Source: Carnegiea gigantea
Lineage: Eukaryota; Streptophyta; Magnoliopsida; Caryophyllales; Cactaceae
NCBI GenBank assembly: GCA_029747015.1
Contig: JAKOGI010000139.1
Location: 762,001-826,000, forward strand
Reading direction: 5' to 3'
Length of the DNA stretch: 64,000 bases
Shown: positions 1 through 10,029 of the stretch, in pieces
How the letters are laid out: every line of letters starts with the position of its first letter
How positions within the stretch are numbered: position 1 is the first letter of the stretch
Notes under the pieces: model-generated
Told to the model about the DNA's origin: nothing
Databases searched by the model: none
Seen by the model: only the letters and a program-made list of their open reading frames with translations
Translations under genes and position numbers: made by a program

Positions 1-275
1 TTTTTAGTAGCAGTGTTTGAAAAACTAGTCTTCGACGGTTATTTTTGGGGTTATATCTGATATGGTTGGAAAATTTCTGTAGATATCTGAGGCAAATTGG
101 AGATTGCTTAGCATCTGAAGTATGATGCAACATTCTAAGATTCCATACTAGTATGCTACAATAATAAGGAATAAAATGATAAACTCATCATCAAAAGTAC
201 ATAGCTTTTCCCGTTTCAAAGGGGAGGGAAGGAGAATATCGACACATTCTAATTGCTAGGCAATCCTTTTTGCAG

Positions 276-467
276 GATCTTCCCAAGGAGGAACCACCAT
301 ATGGACTGGTGGATGACGGGGACTACAACCATGTGCTCAGGTATGACAAGAGCTCCCATGTCCTTGCTCTACGGTTGCAGCCATATCCACTTCCACCCAA
401 CCTTCATGCCGGAGGAGCTGCAGGAACAGGATCAGGATCCTGTGTTACAACGTACACGTTGCATTGA
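276..467 (+). CDS. last exon of an unidentified gene (5' part outside window)
   Basis: A splice acceptor (pyrimidine-rich stretch ending tgcag at 271-275) is followed by an open frame of 63 codons ending in TGA at 465-467. The peptide begins DLPKEEPPYGLVDDGDYNHV and ends GSCVTTYTLH. It has a Pro-rich middle (PYPLPPNL), a Gly/Ala-rich stretch and no membrane segment. No family is recognised. The exon reading rests on the acceptor, the peptide composition and the AT-rich, UTR-like sequence that follows to about 620. An internal GT at 340 could be an alternative donor, so the 3' limit is not certain. The rest of the gene would lie left of position 1. Confidence 0.4.
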   Translation, partial: DLPKEEPPYGLVDDGDYNHVLRYDKSSHVLALRLQPYPLPPNLHAGGAAGTGSGSCVTTYTLH

Positions 468-599
468 GTGGCACCAAGTATCACAGTTGTTGAACCTCGG
501 ACCTAATTAACGTTTGTGTGAGATGATGAAGTTGGTTCCTAATTTGTGTGAAGTTAAGTAATATGAAAATGTTTCGTTGAATAGAATGTAATGACATAT

Positions 600-1640
600 A
601 TGCTGCTGTTAATTAATGTCATATCAAAGACAGGATCATACAGGCTGTCTCATATAGCAAGTAGACGCAGGCAAGGTAGTCATATTTATTGGGTAGTCAA
701 GAGGAAGAATATAAAAAGGAAAAGAAAAGCTAAAAAGGAAACAGATTAGCCAAAAGGAGAGAAATGATCCGTGTTTCCCTATTTTTTGATCAAAATATTT
801 TCTAAAATTAGAAAAGAGAAATGATCCGTGTTTCCAGAGTTTTGGATCAAAATACTTTCTAAAATTAGAATTTTTTTCATGAGATAGGTTTATTTAAAGC
901 TTATTATGAGACAAGATTCAAGATGATCTTTAATAAATGTGAGAACAATTAATATTTTGTTCTAAAATACAATGAATTATTAACCATTTACAAATTAAAA
1001 GTCTATTTTCATATAAATTATCAACTATTTCAAAACCTCCCATTTAAAAAAAAAAAAAGACACTAATCCCCACTTTGAGTTCTAAAATTTGAAACTATAA
1101 CTTACTACATCAACCAAAGTTTCATATTTTAAAACTTGTATTCCTACACTCAAACCCATGGAATTTTATTTTGTATCATTCAATAAAAGATTTGTTAGGG
1201 ACGCATCCCATAACATATGATCTTTTTTTTAACTACCTAATAAATATTTTTTAAAACAAAAAAATCATTAAAACATAATAAAAAGTGAAACTCAGGATGA
1301 AATACCAAAGCGTTCCACCATGCGTTCCATGCCATCAATAATGCTGGTTGCAAGCCTGGAGAGTGGAACTTGGGCTCCACTGGAGGAATGCAAATAACAG
1401 GTTACAAATTATAGCTGGAAAAGTCTGATTGAACATAATAACTCAACCCTAACCCGATCTGAAGTTATTAAAAGAAATTTGAAATAACACGAATCGAACC
1501 AATTTTGGCCCGAAGTTAACAAGATTTTATCATTTAGCTTAAAAACATGTTATTTTTTAATTTTGAATCTAAACTATTTACAAAACTGACATAAAATGAA
1601 CTAATTTATGAAATTAATTAATCAAATCGCCCCATTATCC
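600..1640. other. AT-rich spacer with duplicated promoter block
   Basis: No gene is visible. The stretch 690-850 is homologous to 13120-13230 upstream of the second MCRS1 copy and marks the left limit of the tandem duplication. It contains an internal direct repeat: a block around gatccgtgtttcc followed by ttctaaaattagaa occurs twice, at about 767-811 and 821-868. The remaining 860-1640 has no counterpart upstream of the second copy and shows no recognisable coding or RNA gene. Confidence 0.5.
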
Positions 1641-1747
1641 AATTAAAAAAAAGGAAAAAGAAAAAGAAAAAGAGCAACGGAAAATTGAAACTTTCCGTTC
1701 TGCCGTTTTCGGTCATCCGTTTCGAAACCCACGGAGCGCAAAGGACC

Positions 1748-1751
<4 letters not shown>

Positions 1752-1782
<31 letters not shown>

Positions 1783-1890
1783 CTCCACAGTCTATCCTCA
1801 TGTGCTCCAAAATTCGGTTTATCACTATCTCTGAAAGCCCGCGCAAATTAGAGAGAGAAAGAGAGAGGTATAGAGAGAGAAAGAGAGCGA
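1752..1890 (+). promoter_or_regulatory. GA/TC-rich 5' leader of the upstream MCRS1 copy
   Basis: A (TC)n run at about 1752-1779 and a GAGA-rich stretch at 1851-1890 lie immediately before the ATG at 1891. The downstream copy has the same arrangement (CT-rich, then a GA run directly before its ATG at 13490), so the leader was duplicated with the gene. GA repeats of this type are known binding sites of plant BPC/GAGA factors; a regulatory role here is inference. Confidence 0.4.
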
Positions 1891-2529
1891 ATGGGAGCGG
1901 TGGTTCCTACCACCACTCCATGGACTACCAAAGACGATCTCTTGCTCAAGAAAGCCCTTGAGGTAATCTTCACCTCCACATTTCTCTTACATAATTCCTC
2001 TTCTTTTGCGGAATTTGAGTTAGGTTTGTGTTTAATTTCCATGTTTATGATCGAAGTATTTCACTGCTGATGACCCCCTTTTTTTTAACGAAATTTGTTA
2101 TCTTTATTTGTGGACGGGGGTTTTGAGGTTTTAGTGGTTTCAACTTTGTACTTGTGACTGAGAAATTAGTTGGTTTGTTGTTGAGATTGAAGAGCATTCA
2201 GGAGTCATCATTTTGATTGCTCGGGTTTCGGGTTCAGGGTTTAGGGTTTAGGCATATCTAATTTTGTGTATGCATTGTTGTAGATACTAGCTAGAGAGTG
2301 TGATTGCTTTTAAGAGTGATGGTGGGGTTGATGACGGGTCTGATTGGGATTTGGGAGTGCATTACAAAAATTGTGATCGTCCATCTGTTATGGTCGAGAA
2401 ATTTCGAAACAATATTTTCATGTACTAGTAAGGATCACGTGGGCAAGATGCTGAAATTGCTGATTAAGCGTAATTAGCGAAGTTGAGAGTAGTGATTGTC
2501 AAAAACAGTGTGTGACATAACTAGTTGAT

Positions 2530-3950
2530 GTTTTTAAATTTGCTTCTTTTCCCCTCTTTTTTCCATAAAGATCCAAATGGAAATAGCCACTCTTTTTTTT
2601 AAAAAAAAAAAACCCCTTATTTAAGATGGAAAAAAGCCCAAATTAACAACTTAATAATAAATACAAAAACAATAAAATACAAAAAGCTCCTCCTAACTAA
2701 CAAGTAAAAAAGAAAATCTAAAATCTGCTTAAAAGGAAAAAAAAATCCAACATAACTAATCTTTTTTTAAACAAAAATCTGAAACATAATTTATCCAAAA
2801 TGCCAACCACACATGGAAATTTACATTTGTGCCATTACTATTCATTTGAATAAATAAAAAATTATTCGCCTTTGGATTCAAAATGTGGCCATTCCTCGAT
2901 GAAACGACTGCATCGTAAAGCTCTTTAAGTTGAGCGCTCTGTGCTTTCACCAGGCAACAACCGCAATATACAACTCGATTGCCACAATAGAGCGATTTTT
3001 CCATACCACGATTGAATCCGCATTTTGAATCCTTGTGTATAAGGATGTGATGCTTATATGCTTATGTCTTTCCTCTCTGTTTAGCTGTTATGTATGAGAT
3101 ACAGACACTGTAACAGTGAAGGGGGTTTGCATCATAAGATTTACTATTTGAATGCAGTGATTTTCAGTTGAAGCATCATAGGCTTCAGTACTTTACCTGT
3201 GTATCTGGAAAAACTGCCTGCTAGCATTCCGTCTTCGGTTCCGTTGCGATGAATCCTTCAGAAGTCAGAACTCATGCTTTTTACATAGTTGTGGATTAGT
3301 GCTCATGTAGAAGAAAGCCGGTTTAGAATGAAAATGGAAAATATGTAATTGTGTACTGGACTCGAGTGACCTAAACTACACCCCAGCGGAGACTGAAACA
3401 GGACCATCTGATTTTGACCCAAATATGTATTGAATGGATCCAAACCAATACCATCACAAAATGCTCAGAACACTTGGTTACATGTTCAAGATAGCTTACG
3501 GGACCAATTGATAGTAGATCTAACCTGTCATTGCATTACCTCACCTCAAATTTCATTAAGCTGATCTCCATTCTACCTGAAATTAAGCTGGTCTGAATCC
3601 AAGATGAACAGCCCATTGGCCAAGTCTTTGATCTTAATTGGCTATGATGATCTGTTATGCTGTTTACTGGGATATTTGTAAGCTAGTTATCCATTTTTCG
3701 TAGTTGTTGGCTTATTAATGTGATGTCTTGTAAAATGATTTTACTTCCTGCAATTGACTCAGATTCCTTGATGTTCAACATTTGTTTGCTGCAGTATCAT
3801 GGCATGATCAAGAGAGAAAAACTGATAACAGTGGTCCCATGTCCTCTGAAAATCCCCGAAATCTCCTTTCGTAGATGTCTTTAAAATTTTCTGAAATTTC
3901 TTTACTCTGGAAAGAGATGGCCTATAGAAAGAAAGTAGATAAATAACATA
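2530..3950. other. sequence replacing the MCRS_N exon in the upstream copy
   Basis: Intron-1 homology to the downstream copy fades after about 2520 and resumes near 3954. The intervening 1.4 kb has no convincing similarity to exon 2 of the intact copy and no recognisable gene. It contains an A/T homopolymer junction at 2592-2612 and a short minus-strand ORF (2756-3004) that I cannot assign. It is either an insertion with loss of the exon or a highly decayed remnant. Confidence 0.4.
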
Positions 3951-4425
3951 ACAATGTGCCATGCTCCTTTAAGCATAGGACAAGCTAGCGATTCTTATAA
4001 TATTAGTGGAAGTGAAGCTCCTGGTGTGAATACCATGCTTCCGGATTGGGTGGCAGACCAATTTGGGCTACAAGATACTAGTTTGCATGATTTGAATGTT
4101 TATCCTCAGGTCACGCGGAATGAAGCTCTGCCATGTGGTGTTGGTGCATTTCCAAGTGAACAACTTAACAGTCTTGAAGATTGTATTGAGAAAAACAGTG
4201 CACAAAAGGGGATCCCTCTAGAGGATAGCATAGCATTGACTGGGAATTGCACAAGACATGGGGCAAATGGATCCATCAAAAGAATCGCCAAAAGTTCGTT
4301 AAATTTTCCCAGCTATTGAGTCAAACCCAGTGTCTAATGGCAAAGATACTACGTCCTCCAATTATGGAAGAAATACAGTCCTGAATTCACCTGTTCCTGA
4401 CTGCAAAACTTCATTCAACCCCACG

Positions 4426-4674
4426 CCTGATTGGGAAGAAATTGAGGGTGTTTCAGTGCAAGGATTGCCTGATGACGTCAACCATATGCAGGATACGTCC
4501 ACACCATCTGCAATGCCTGATTGGGAAGAAATTGAGGGCGTTTCAGTACAAGGATTGGCTGATGACGTTAACCATATGCAGGATACATCCTCACCCCCTG
4601 CAATGCCTGGTTGGGAAGAAATTGGGGTGTTTCAGTACAAGGATTGCCTGATGATGTCAACACAAAGGAAACAA
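4426..4674 (+). repeat. 90-bp in-frame tandem repeat, about 2.8 copies
   Basis: Units start at 4426, 4516 and 4606, each beginning cctgrttgggaagaaatt. Units 1 and 2 are 90 bp (30 codons, motif PDWEEIEGVSVQG), differ at a few positions and keep the frame. The third starts the same way, lacks two bases in the attgagggtg stretch (attggggtg), which shifts the frame, and then runs into the sequence that follows the single unit in the intact copy (single unit at about 14874-14935). The triplication is therefore specific to the pseudogene. Confidence 0.9.
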
Positions 4675-5989
4675 TGTCCTGACAGGGGAGCCATTTAGCA
4701 TTTCTGATGGTGGTGATGCTGGTAAGGGAACGTCTGATTGCAATGTTATCAACATGGGTGACAATCATATGTTGTGTGATGAAATGAACAATGTAACAGA
4801 TTGAACAGATGGTTACTTTGTGGAGTTAGTTGATACTCTCTTTGACTTCGATAATGAGGAGATGCATGAGGATGCTATTGATAAGTCATATCTTGATGGT
4901 CTGCATTCTCTTTTATTGAATTCACCCTATGATGCTGATGATTAAATGCCAAAAGTTCGTGAAACAGAAGAACCAGCATATGTCAAAGAATGCTTTTGAC
5001 ACTCGGTATGTGGTTGATAGTGTCTACACTACTTATCTGACTTGTTCACTCTTCCTGAATTGGTTAGGTCTTACTAGGAAGACAAATAGATGGTGTTGCT
5101 GTTGATATTGACTTGGGAATGGAAGGTCGTGCAAACATGATATCAAGGCATCAGGTTAGATTTTGATGCCAATGTCTTGTGATACGAGTGACTCTATCCT
5201 TTTGCATTATTGATCATCCTTGTCCAATTCAATCGTGGTACTTAGCTCTTGTGAAATTCACATTCAAAATCCGAACTCATACCCTGAAGGTCCACCTATG
5301 GGGGGAGGAGGTGGTTAGATGTACCCTATTTTCCAAGTTGGGAAAAAGTTGCCTACAAGAGACTTATCCAGATGTCCAGATGGTGGGATGTAGTTCTCGC
5401 AAAGTGCTTACTCTTATTTTTTGTGTATATGCGGCTATGCGCAAGCACTGAGGCATTGATGGGAATGGGGTTAATTCCTGCTATGAAAATGGGTGCCAAG
5501 TATCTTGTCATTGATCGCCATGCCTTGGAAACTAAGGAACTCTGTCAATTCTTCATATTTTTTTGGCTGATCAATTCTTCATATTAATACTCTGTGCAAT
5601 CAAATGATAAAATAAGATATGTAATGTCTATTATTCCCAAATCCTAAATGATGACTAACACTTATTACCACGTCTGTGGCCATATAGCTCATCAATAGAT
5701 CACGGTTTGTGTGATGCCCAGATGCATTTTGAGCGTATAGTGTTTTTCTTCCCTCTTGTATGCTTTTCAGCACTTGAAATAGAGGACAATTTTGCCTCTA
5801 TGTTTTACAGAAGTGCACAGAAGGTAGATTCTTGCAATTTCTTTGAGTCACCTATAGGATGTGATTCTGGTGGAGTTTTGTGCGGTTACAGCTGGTTGCT
5901 TTGCTCCATGTGTTATTTCATCTTTCTCCTCTTGATACTAACACTACTCTTCCATTGGGGAGAAATAAAAAGGAGAGGCATTTTAAAAC

Positions 5990-6600
5990 CGTAGAAATGA
6001 TATAGCTTACAAATTAACATCATAGCTCTGTGATCTGTTTGTTTGATTCCTCCAGATAAGTCCATCTTGGCCCTGGAGCCTTGGACTTCTTGGAATGGTA
6101 AATTCTGCAGTAGCTTGCCCTTATTGAATTTGTCATATGTCCATCTTGGGAGCCACTCTTGGCTATCTTTACTAAGCTTGGCATCAAAGTTTCTTCGCCT
6201 TCCAACATTCTCGGAAAGAAGCATACCATAACTATGCACATCACATTTGTTTGTAACAGGGTAGGGCGTCCACATCTCAGGAGTTGCATATCCAGGTGTC
6301 CCTCTGTAACCCGACGTGGAAACATGTTCTGTTTTGATTGCAAAGCATTGCTAGCCCAAAATCGGCAGCCTTTGGGATCAGGTTTGCATCAAGTACATTT
6401 CTGGTTTTATGTCATAGTGAATGACTATTTGTTGGCGCTCGTGCAAATATGCAGTCCCCTTGGCAGTTCCAATGGCTATGTCCTGTAGTTTCGCCCAGTC
6501 AATAGACTGGTTTAGCTCACTAAATAATACTTAGTGGAGTGATCCGAAGTCCATGTACTCATAGACTATACCAGATAGATTAGCTCAGTCTGTAGAAGTG
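5990..6600 (-). pseudogene. receptor-like kinase fragment (LRK10L/PR5K-like), antisense in an intron
   Basis: Reading the minus strand, successive pieces match a plant receptor kinase domain: VYEYMDFGSLH near 6575-6545; an IGTAKGTAYLHE stretch; a catalytic loop HYDIKPE at 6402-6419; ADFGLA at 6349-6366; an activation segment TSGYRGTPGYATPEMWTPYP; and YGMLLSENVGRRRNFD. The HYDIKP loop and the GRRRNFD motif point to the LRK10L/PR5-like (Lr10-type) group. It is broken: a TAA follows GSLH, a frameshift separates DIKPE from ADFGLA, and the C-lobe after DKFNKGKLLQ no longer matches. The N-lobe and ectodomain are absent. It lies inside the FHA intron of the upstream MCRS1 copy and is not seen in the corresponding intron of the downstream copy. 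Confidence 0.8.
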
Positions 6601-7245
6601 AACTCGATACTTTTGCGTAAATATTCACTTACTGGCTGTTTATCAGTTCTGCGTTCAGCATTACTGCCTATGTGTGAAGTACCCACTTTTTCCTTTTTTT
6701 CCTGATCCTGTACTGTAACTTTCCAGTCATCACTTTTTATATGGCATGTTTGTGGCTTTTACAACTGATTTCTTTCCTTCTCTTTCTTTCTTCAATCACC
6801 AGGCAATTATCAAGATGGATGAGCATGGAACTTTTTATATGAAGAATCTTGGCAAGCTCCCAATCTATGTGGGTGAACATGAAATATCCAAAGGCAAATG
6901 CCTGTCTTCACTCATATTGCTTAATTCAGGTATGTGTTTACAGAATGTGCGTGGATTCACTCAAAGTTCCATTATTCAGCTAACCATGGACCACCGTGTA
7001 AGTACAGAGTGTTCCTCAGGGTTGAGCAGTTCATTTTAACAGTACCTTTTATTCTCATTATCTTACTCAAAGTTCCATGATTCGGTTAACCATGGACCAT
7101 GTCTGTGTAATTACAGATTGTTCCTCAGGGTCAAATAATTCATTTATCAGTACTTTTAATTCACAGTAAAACATATCCAACCTGAGCAAATGCATCACGT
7201 GACTGCATACCGCTGACCCGCCCCCCCCCCCGGGAAAAAGAAGAG

Positions 7246-7791
7246 ATTTTTGGACTTCAGTAATCCCAACCTTTGTGTATCGGATTTGAATAATATGCCT
7301 TTTAAAGTGCCCTTAGCATGCCAAACTTTGAGGATATCTAACGTCGTTATACCACCAACTCCACCACCAAGTCAAATTAATTTTGATGTGCTAATTTGAT
7401 GTTGTGGTTCTTTTACTGTTTACATATGGTGCTTATATTGTCCCGTCATTCTTTCATATCACCTTTCACATGCAATAGATGAGTCACTACATCATCATAT
7501 CATTTGTACCGCCATCAACTTCTAGTCATAGGCACTTTTCTCACCAATTTGACATGATGTAGTTTAGTTATCACTTGTGATAATATATTTTTGTTTACTT
7601 TTCAAGCTCTACCGTCCATGTCTAATGAATAAGCTCCCATGCCAGAAAATTTGCAAGTCAAATTGTTGGACTTAATGGTGGTATGATGACATTAAATACC
7701 TTTAAAGTTCGACATGGTGAGAGCCAACTGTGAAAGTCGGATTATTCCTGGCCGATGCTCTTAGAGTTGGGATTATTGGCGTCCAAAAACC
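7246..7791. mobile_element. MITE-like insertion with about 25-bp imperfect inverted ends
   Basis: The left end reads tttttggacttcagtaatcc and the reverse complement of the right end reads tttttggacgccaataatcc; both continue with caac. The downstream copy of this intron goes straight from its oligo-C/oligo-A tract into the shared flank (ggaccttagatgatgctg), an empty site. The ends resemble the 242-bp repeats at 30229 and 33263 (ttttggaatctaataatcc), suggesting one family. A clear target-site duplication was not found. Confidence 0.65.
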
Positions 7792-8499
7792 TCAATCAAA
7801 AAACAATGCCCTGAGTAGGACCTTGGATATTGGTTTACGTTGACATATTTTTTTTTGTTATCTGAAAAGTGAAACACAAGTATTGCATTTATCTTGAAAG
7901 GAGCAATAGTATTGGGTTGACTTCTACTGTAGAGTTTCGCTGAGTAATATCATATTGAAGTGTCTTCAGATATGTTTATCTGGCTTTTGATTATAACATT
8001 ATTCTAGAATTACACGCACGTGCATAGACACATTTCTGTCATGGCATTGCTGGACTCATCTTGATTTCTTCTACTTTTTATTTACAATTTTTTCTGCAAT
8101 TGCAGTAGAAGATGGTTTATTATTACAGCAACATGCAAATATCAGCTCAAAAATTCCATGATGTTGGTTCTATCTTGCAGATTAGGGGAATGTCGTTCAT
8201 GTTTGCGTCGGGGAAGGCGCGTGTGAAGCAGTATCTGAGCAATGGTGCCCGAAAATCTTAGGCAAAGGTGCTCAGCTTTTTATGATTCAGACAACCACAG
8301 CCACATGAGGTGCCCATTTTACGCTACATATGAGCATGTCTAGGGTCTGCTCATTGTATATATTATCTAACCTGACAGGGGTACGTAAGTAGGTAAGTAG
8401 GAGTGACAGTGATGTTTAGGAGTAGCCTAAGTTTGAAATTGCATGCTAACTTGGTAACTAGTAGGAATTACTTAGGTCTACACACGTCCCTGCATCTCT

Positions 8500-9430
8500 T
8501 CAACTCAATGAAACCCTATTTTGCTGCTTCAGCCCCCCCCCCCCAGTGCCCAATTCGCACGGTTGTGAAGAGAAATGCAAAAAAGAGAAAAGGGCAGTGC
8601 CAGTTTGGGCTGGCACGGAAGCTGTCGAGTTTTGGCCTAGGGCTAGCAACTAGGTTAGCTCGGTGGATCTGAGGTCCGACTGGTCTCAGCTGGTTTGGTA
8701 TGAGTGGAATTTGACTGGATGATACCGAAGATGAGACCGAGCATATGATAGCTTTCGGAGTACAAGTACAATGGGGTGTTGTCTCGAAGATGAAATCCTT
8801 GTAAATTATTAGTAGCAGTAATGATATCGTATGGAGGATATTAAATAACACCATCTGCTTGCAGTGGTACTCTCTCTATGTGCTTCATTGATTATTTGTG
8901 AAAAATATAATATTTCAATCAAAATGGACCAATGAGGCGGCCTTTTTTTTTTTTAATTTTTAAAAAAGGGTTCAGCTTCACATACTGAACCTTCAACCTT
9001 AACGCATACAAATATGTAATGAACTTGATATGGCATCTTCTTGTGTTCATTTATCGTTAGTGAATTTGATCTTGTAGCTCCAAAATGCACTCCATTTTAG
9101 TTATTATATCGACGTTCGTCTATGGCCTCGTTCATATCAATAGGGATGATAATTCCTATTGTAAACCTTTATATTTACCCTCAATAATTTAGGAAAATCC
9201 CTAATTTTTTTGTAGTTAATTATTACCTGAATTACGATACGATAAAGTAGAGTTAAATGCCACTATGTAAGTCTGTCATATGGTAAAATACTAGCTAACT
9301 AGCTAGCTAGAACAAAACATATACATTCAGACACAGTGCACAACTGCGATTTGAACTCAGAGCAACTGCTGGCCTGCCTTAGCCATTATTGACTAGGATG
9401 AAGCATGAGCTGAGGGAACTCAATACTGTA
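8500..9430. other. spacer between the upstream MCRS1 copy and the small minus-strand ORF
   Basis: Homology to the 3' flank of the second copy ends around 8500. After that come an oligo-C run (8533-8544), a GC-richer stretch to 8680 and AT-rich sequence. No gene is seen. Confidence 0.4.
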
Positions 9431-9717
9431 GTGTCAATCGTGCACGATGAGTATGATGCGGGCAACCATATTCGCGAATCTCCAGTATGCGAGTGGCAGT
9501 CGATGGTAGCCTGCTGGTAGTACCTCAGTCTCGAAGAGAATCTCGATCTCATCCCTGTCAGGCGGAATATCATCATCATCGAAGAAACGAGCATAGAAGG
9601 TATTGAGGACATCGTTGGTGAGGCCTTCCACACAGTCATGTTCGTCGATATGTATCTTGAAGAGGACCACGCGTTCTCCAGTCTCGGGGTCTTGTTCAAG
9701 CACATCCACTAACCTGG
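9431..9717 (-). CDS. unrecognised small protein, terminal exon
   Basis: On the minus strand an acceptor (ttttttccccag) precedes an open frame starting LVDVLEQDPETGERVV and ending NMVARIILIVHD with a stop near 9431. The peptide of about 95 residues is acidic (FFDDDDIPPDRDEIEIL) with a hydrophobic C-terminus. An upstream ATG at about 9883 (MADDSGRQPKT) could be the first exon, but its obvious donor (ACA followed by gtacca) is in a different phase, so the joined model is not proven. No family is recognised. A competing Ser-rich frame in the same DNA is less protein-like. It could also be a transposon remnant. Confidence 0.35.
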
Positions 9718-9946
9718 GGAAAAAATTATATGTTTTGATTAAGTGTTTTGCAATATAAACAGGCTCAGAGATCATATAGAAATGAAATGAAATAGTATAG
9801 TATATTATATGGTCAGCATTAAATTAGTGAAATGATGTGAACTGGTGGTACTGTTTTAGGTTGCCTGCCACTGTCATCAGCCATGGGAGCAAGATCAAAC
9901 AGCAACGAAATCAAGTGAGAACTTTTTAAAACAACACAGGGTGAAA

Positions 9947-9980
9947 TTTTTTTTTTTTTTTTGGGGGGGGGGGGGGGGGG
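9947..9980. repeat. bipartite homopolymer T16-G18
   Basis: A run of 16 T is followed directly by 18 G, then tgcgcgcc. It is one of the longest members of the oligo-T/oligo-G (complement oligo-C/oligo-A) tracts found throughout the window. Confidence 0.95.
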
Positions 9981-10029
9981 TGCGCGCCTATTTATAGCTG
10001 TTGCTTGTTGTTGATATGTATTGATCATG

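Larger units (their letters stand above)
1891..8261 (+). pseudogene. decayed copy of the MCRS1/EMB1967-like FHA gene
   Basis: Exon 1 (1891-1962, start MGAVVPTTTPW) is 24 codons and matches exon 1 of the downstream copy plus one codon. The exon coding the rest of MCRS_N is missing: the next homologous sequence starts near 3954-3990. The large exon then runs to a TGA at 4317-4319, continues out of frame, carries three copies of a 90-bp block, has a second TGA at 4802-4804 where the other copy has CGC, and stops near 4985, where it joins intron sequence that lies before FHA exon 5 in the other copy. FHA exon equivalents remain at 5068-5154 (intact, LLGRQIDGVAVDIDLG), 6803-6929 (2 nt short of the other copy, so out of frame) and 8181-8261 (intact, IRGMSFMFASGK to TAG). 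No full-length MCRS1 protein can be made. Transcription of the locus is not excluded. Confidence 0.85.

Noticed and set aside
2756..3004. 82-residue minus-strand ORF in the replaced part of the upstream MCRS1 copy
   Set aside because: No recognisable family, no splice context, and located in apparently inserted DNA; kept only as unassigned sequence.
8516..8854. Opposed ORFs around the 3' flank of the upstream MCRS1 copy
   Set aside because: They cross an oligo-C run and lie in UTR-like sequence homologous in part to the second copy's 3' flank.
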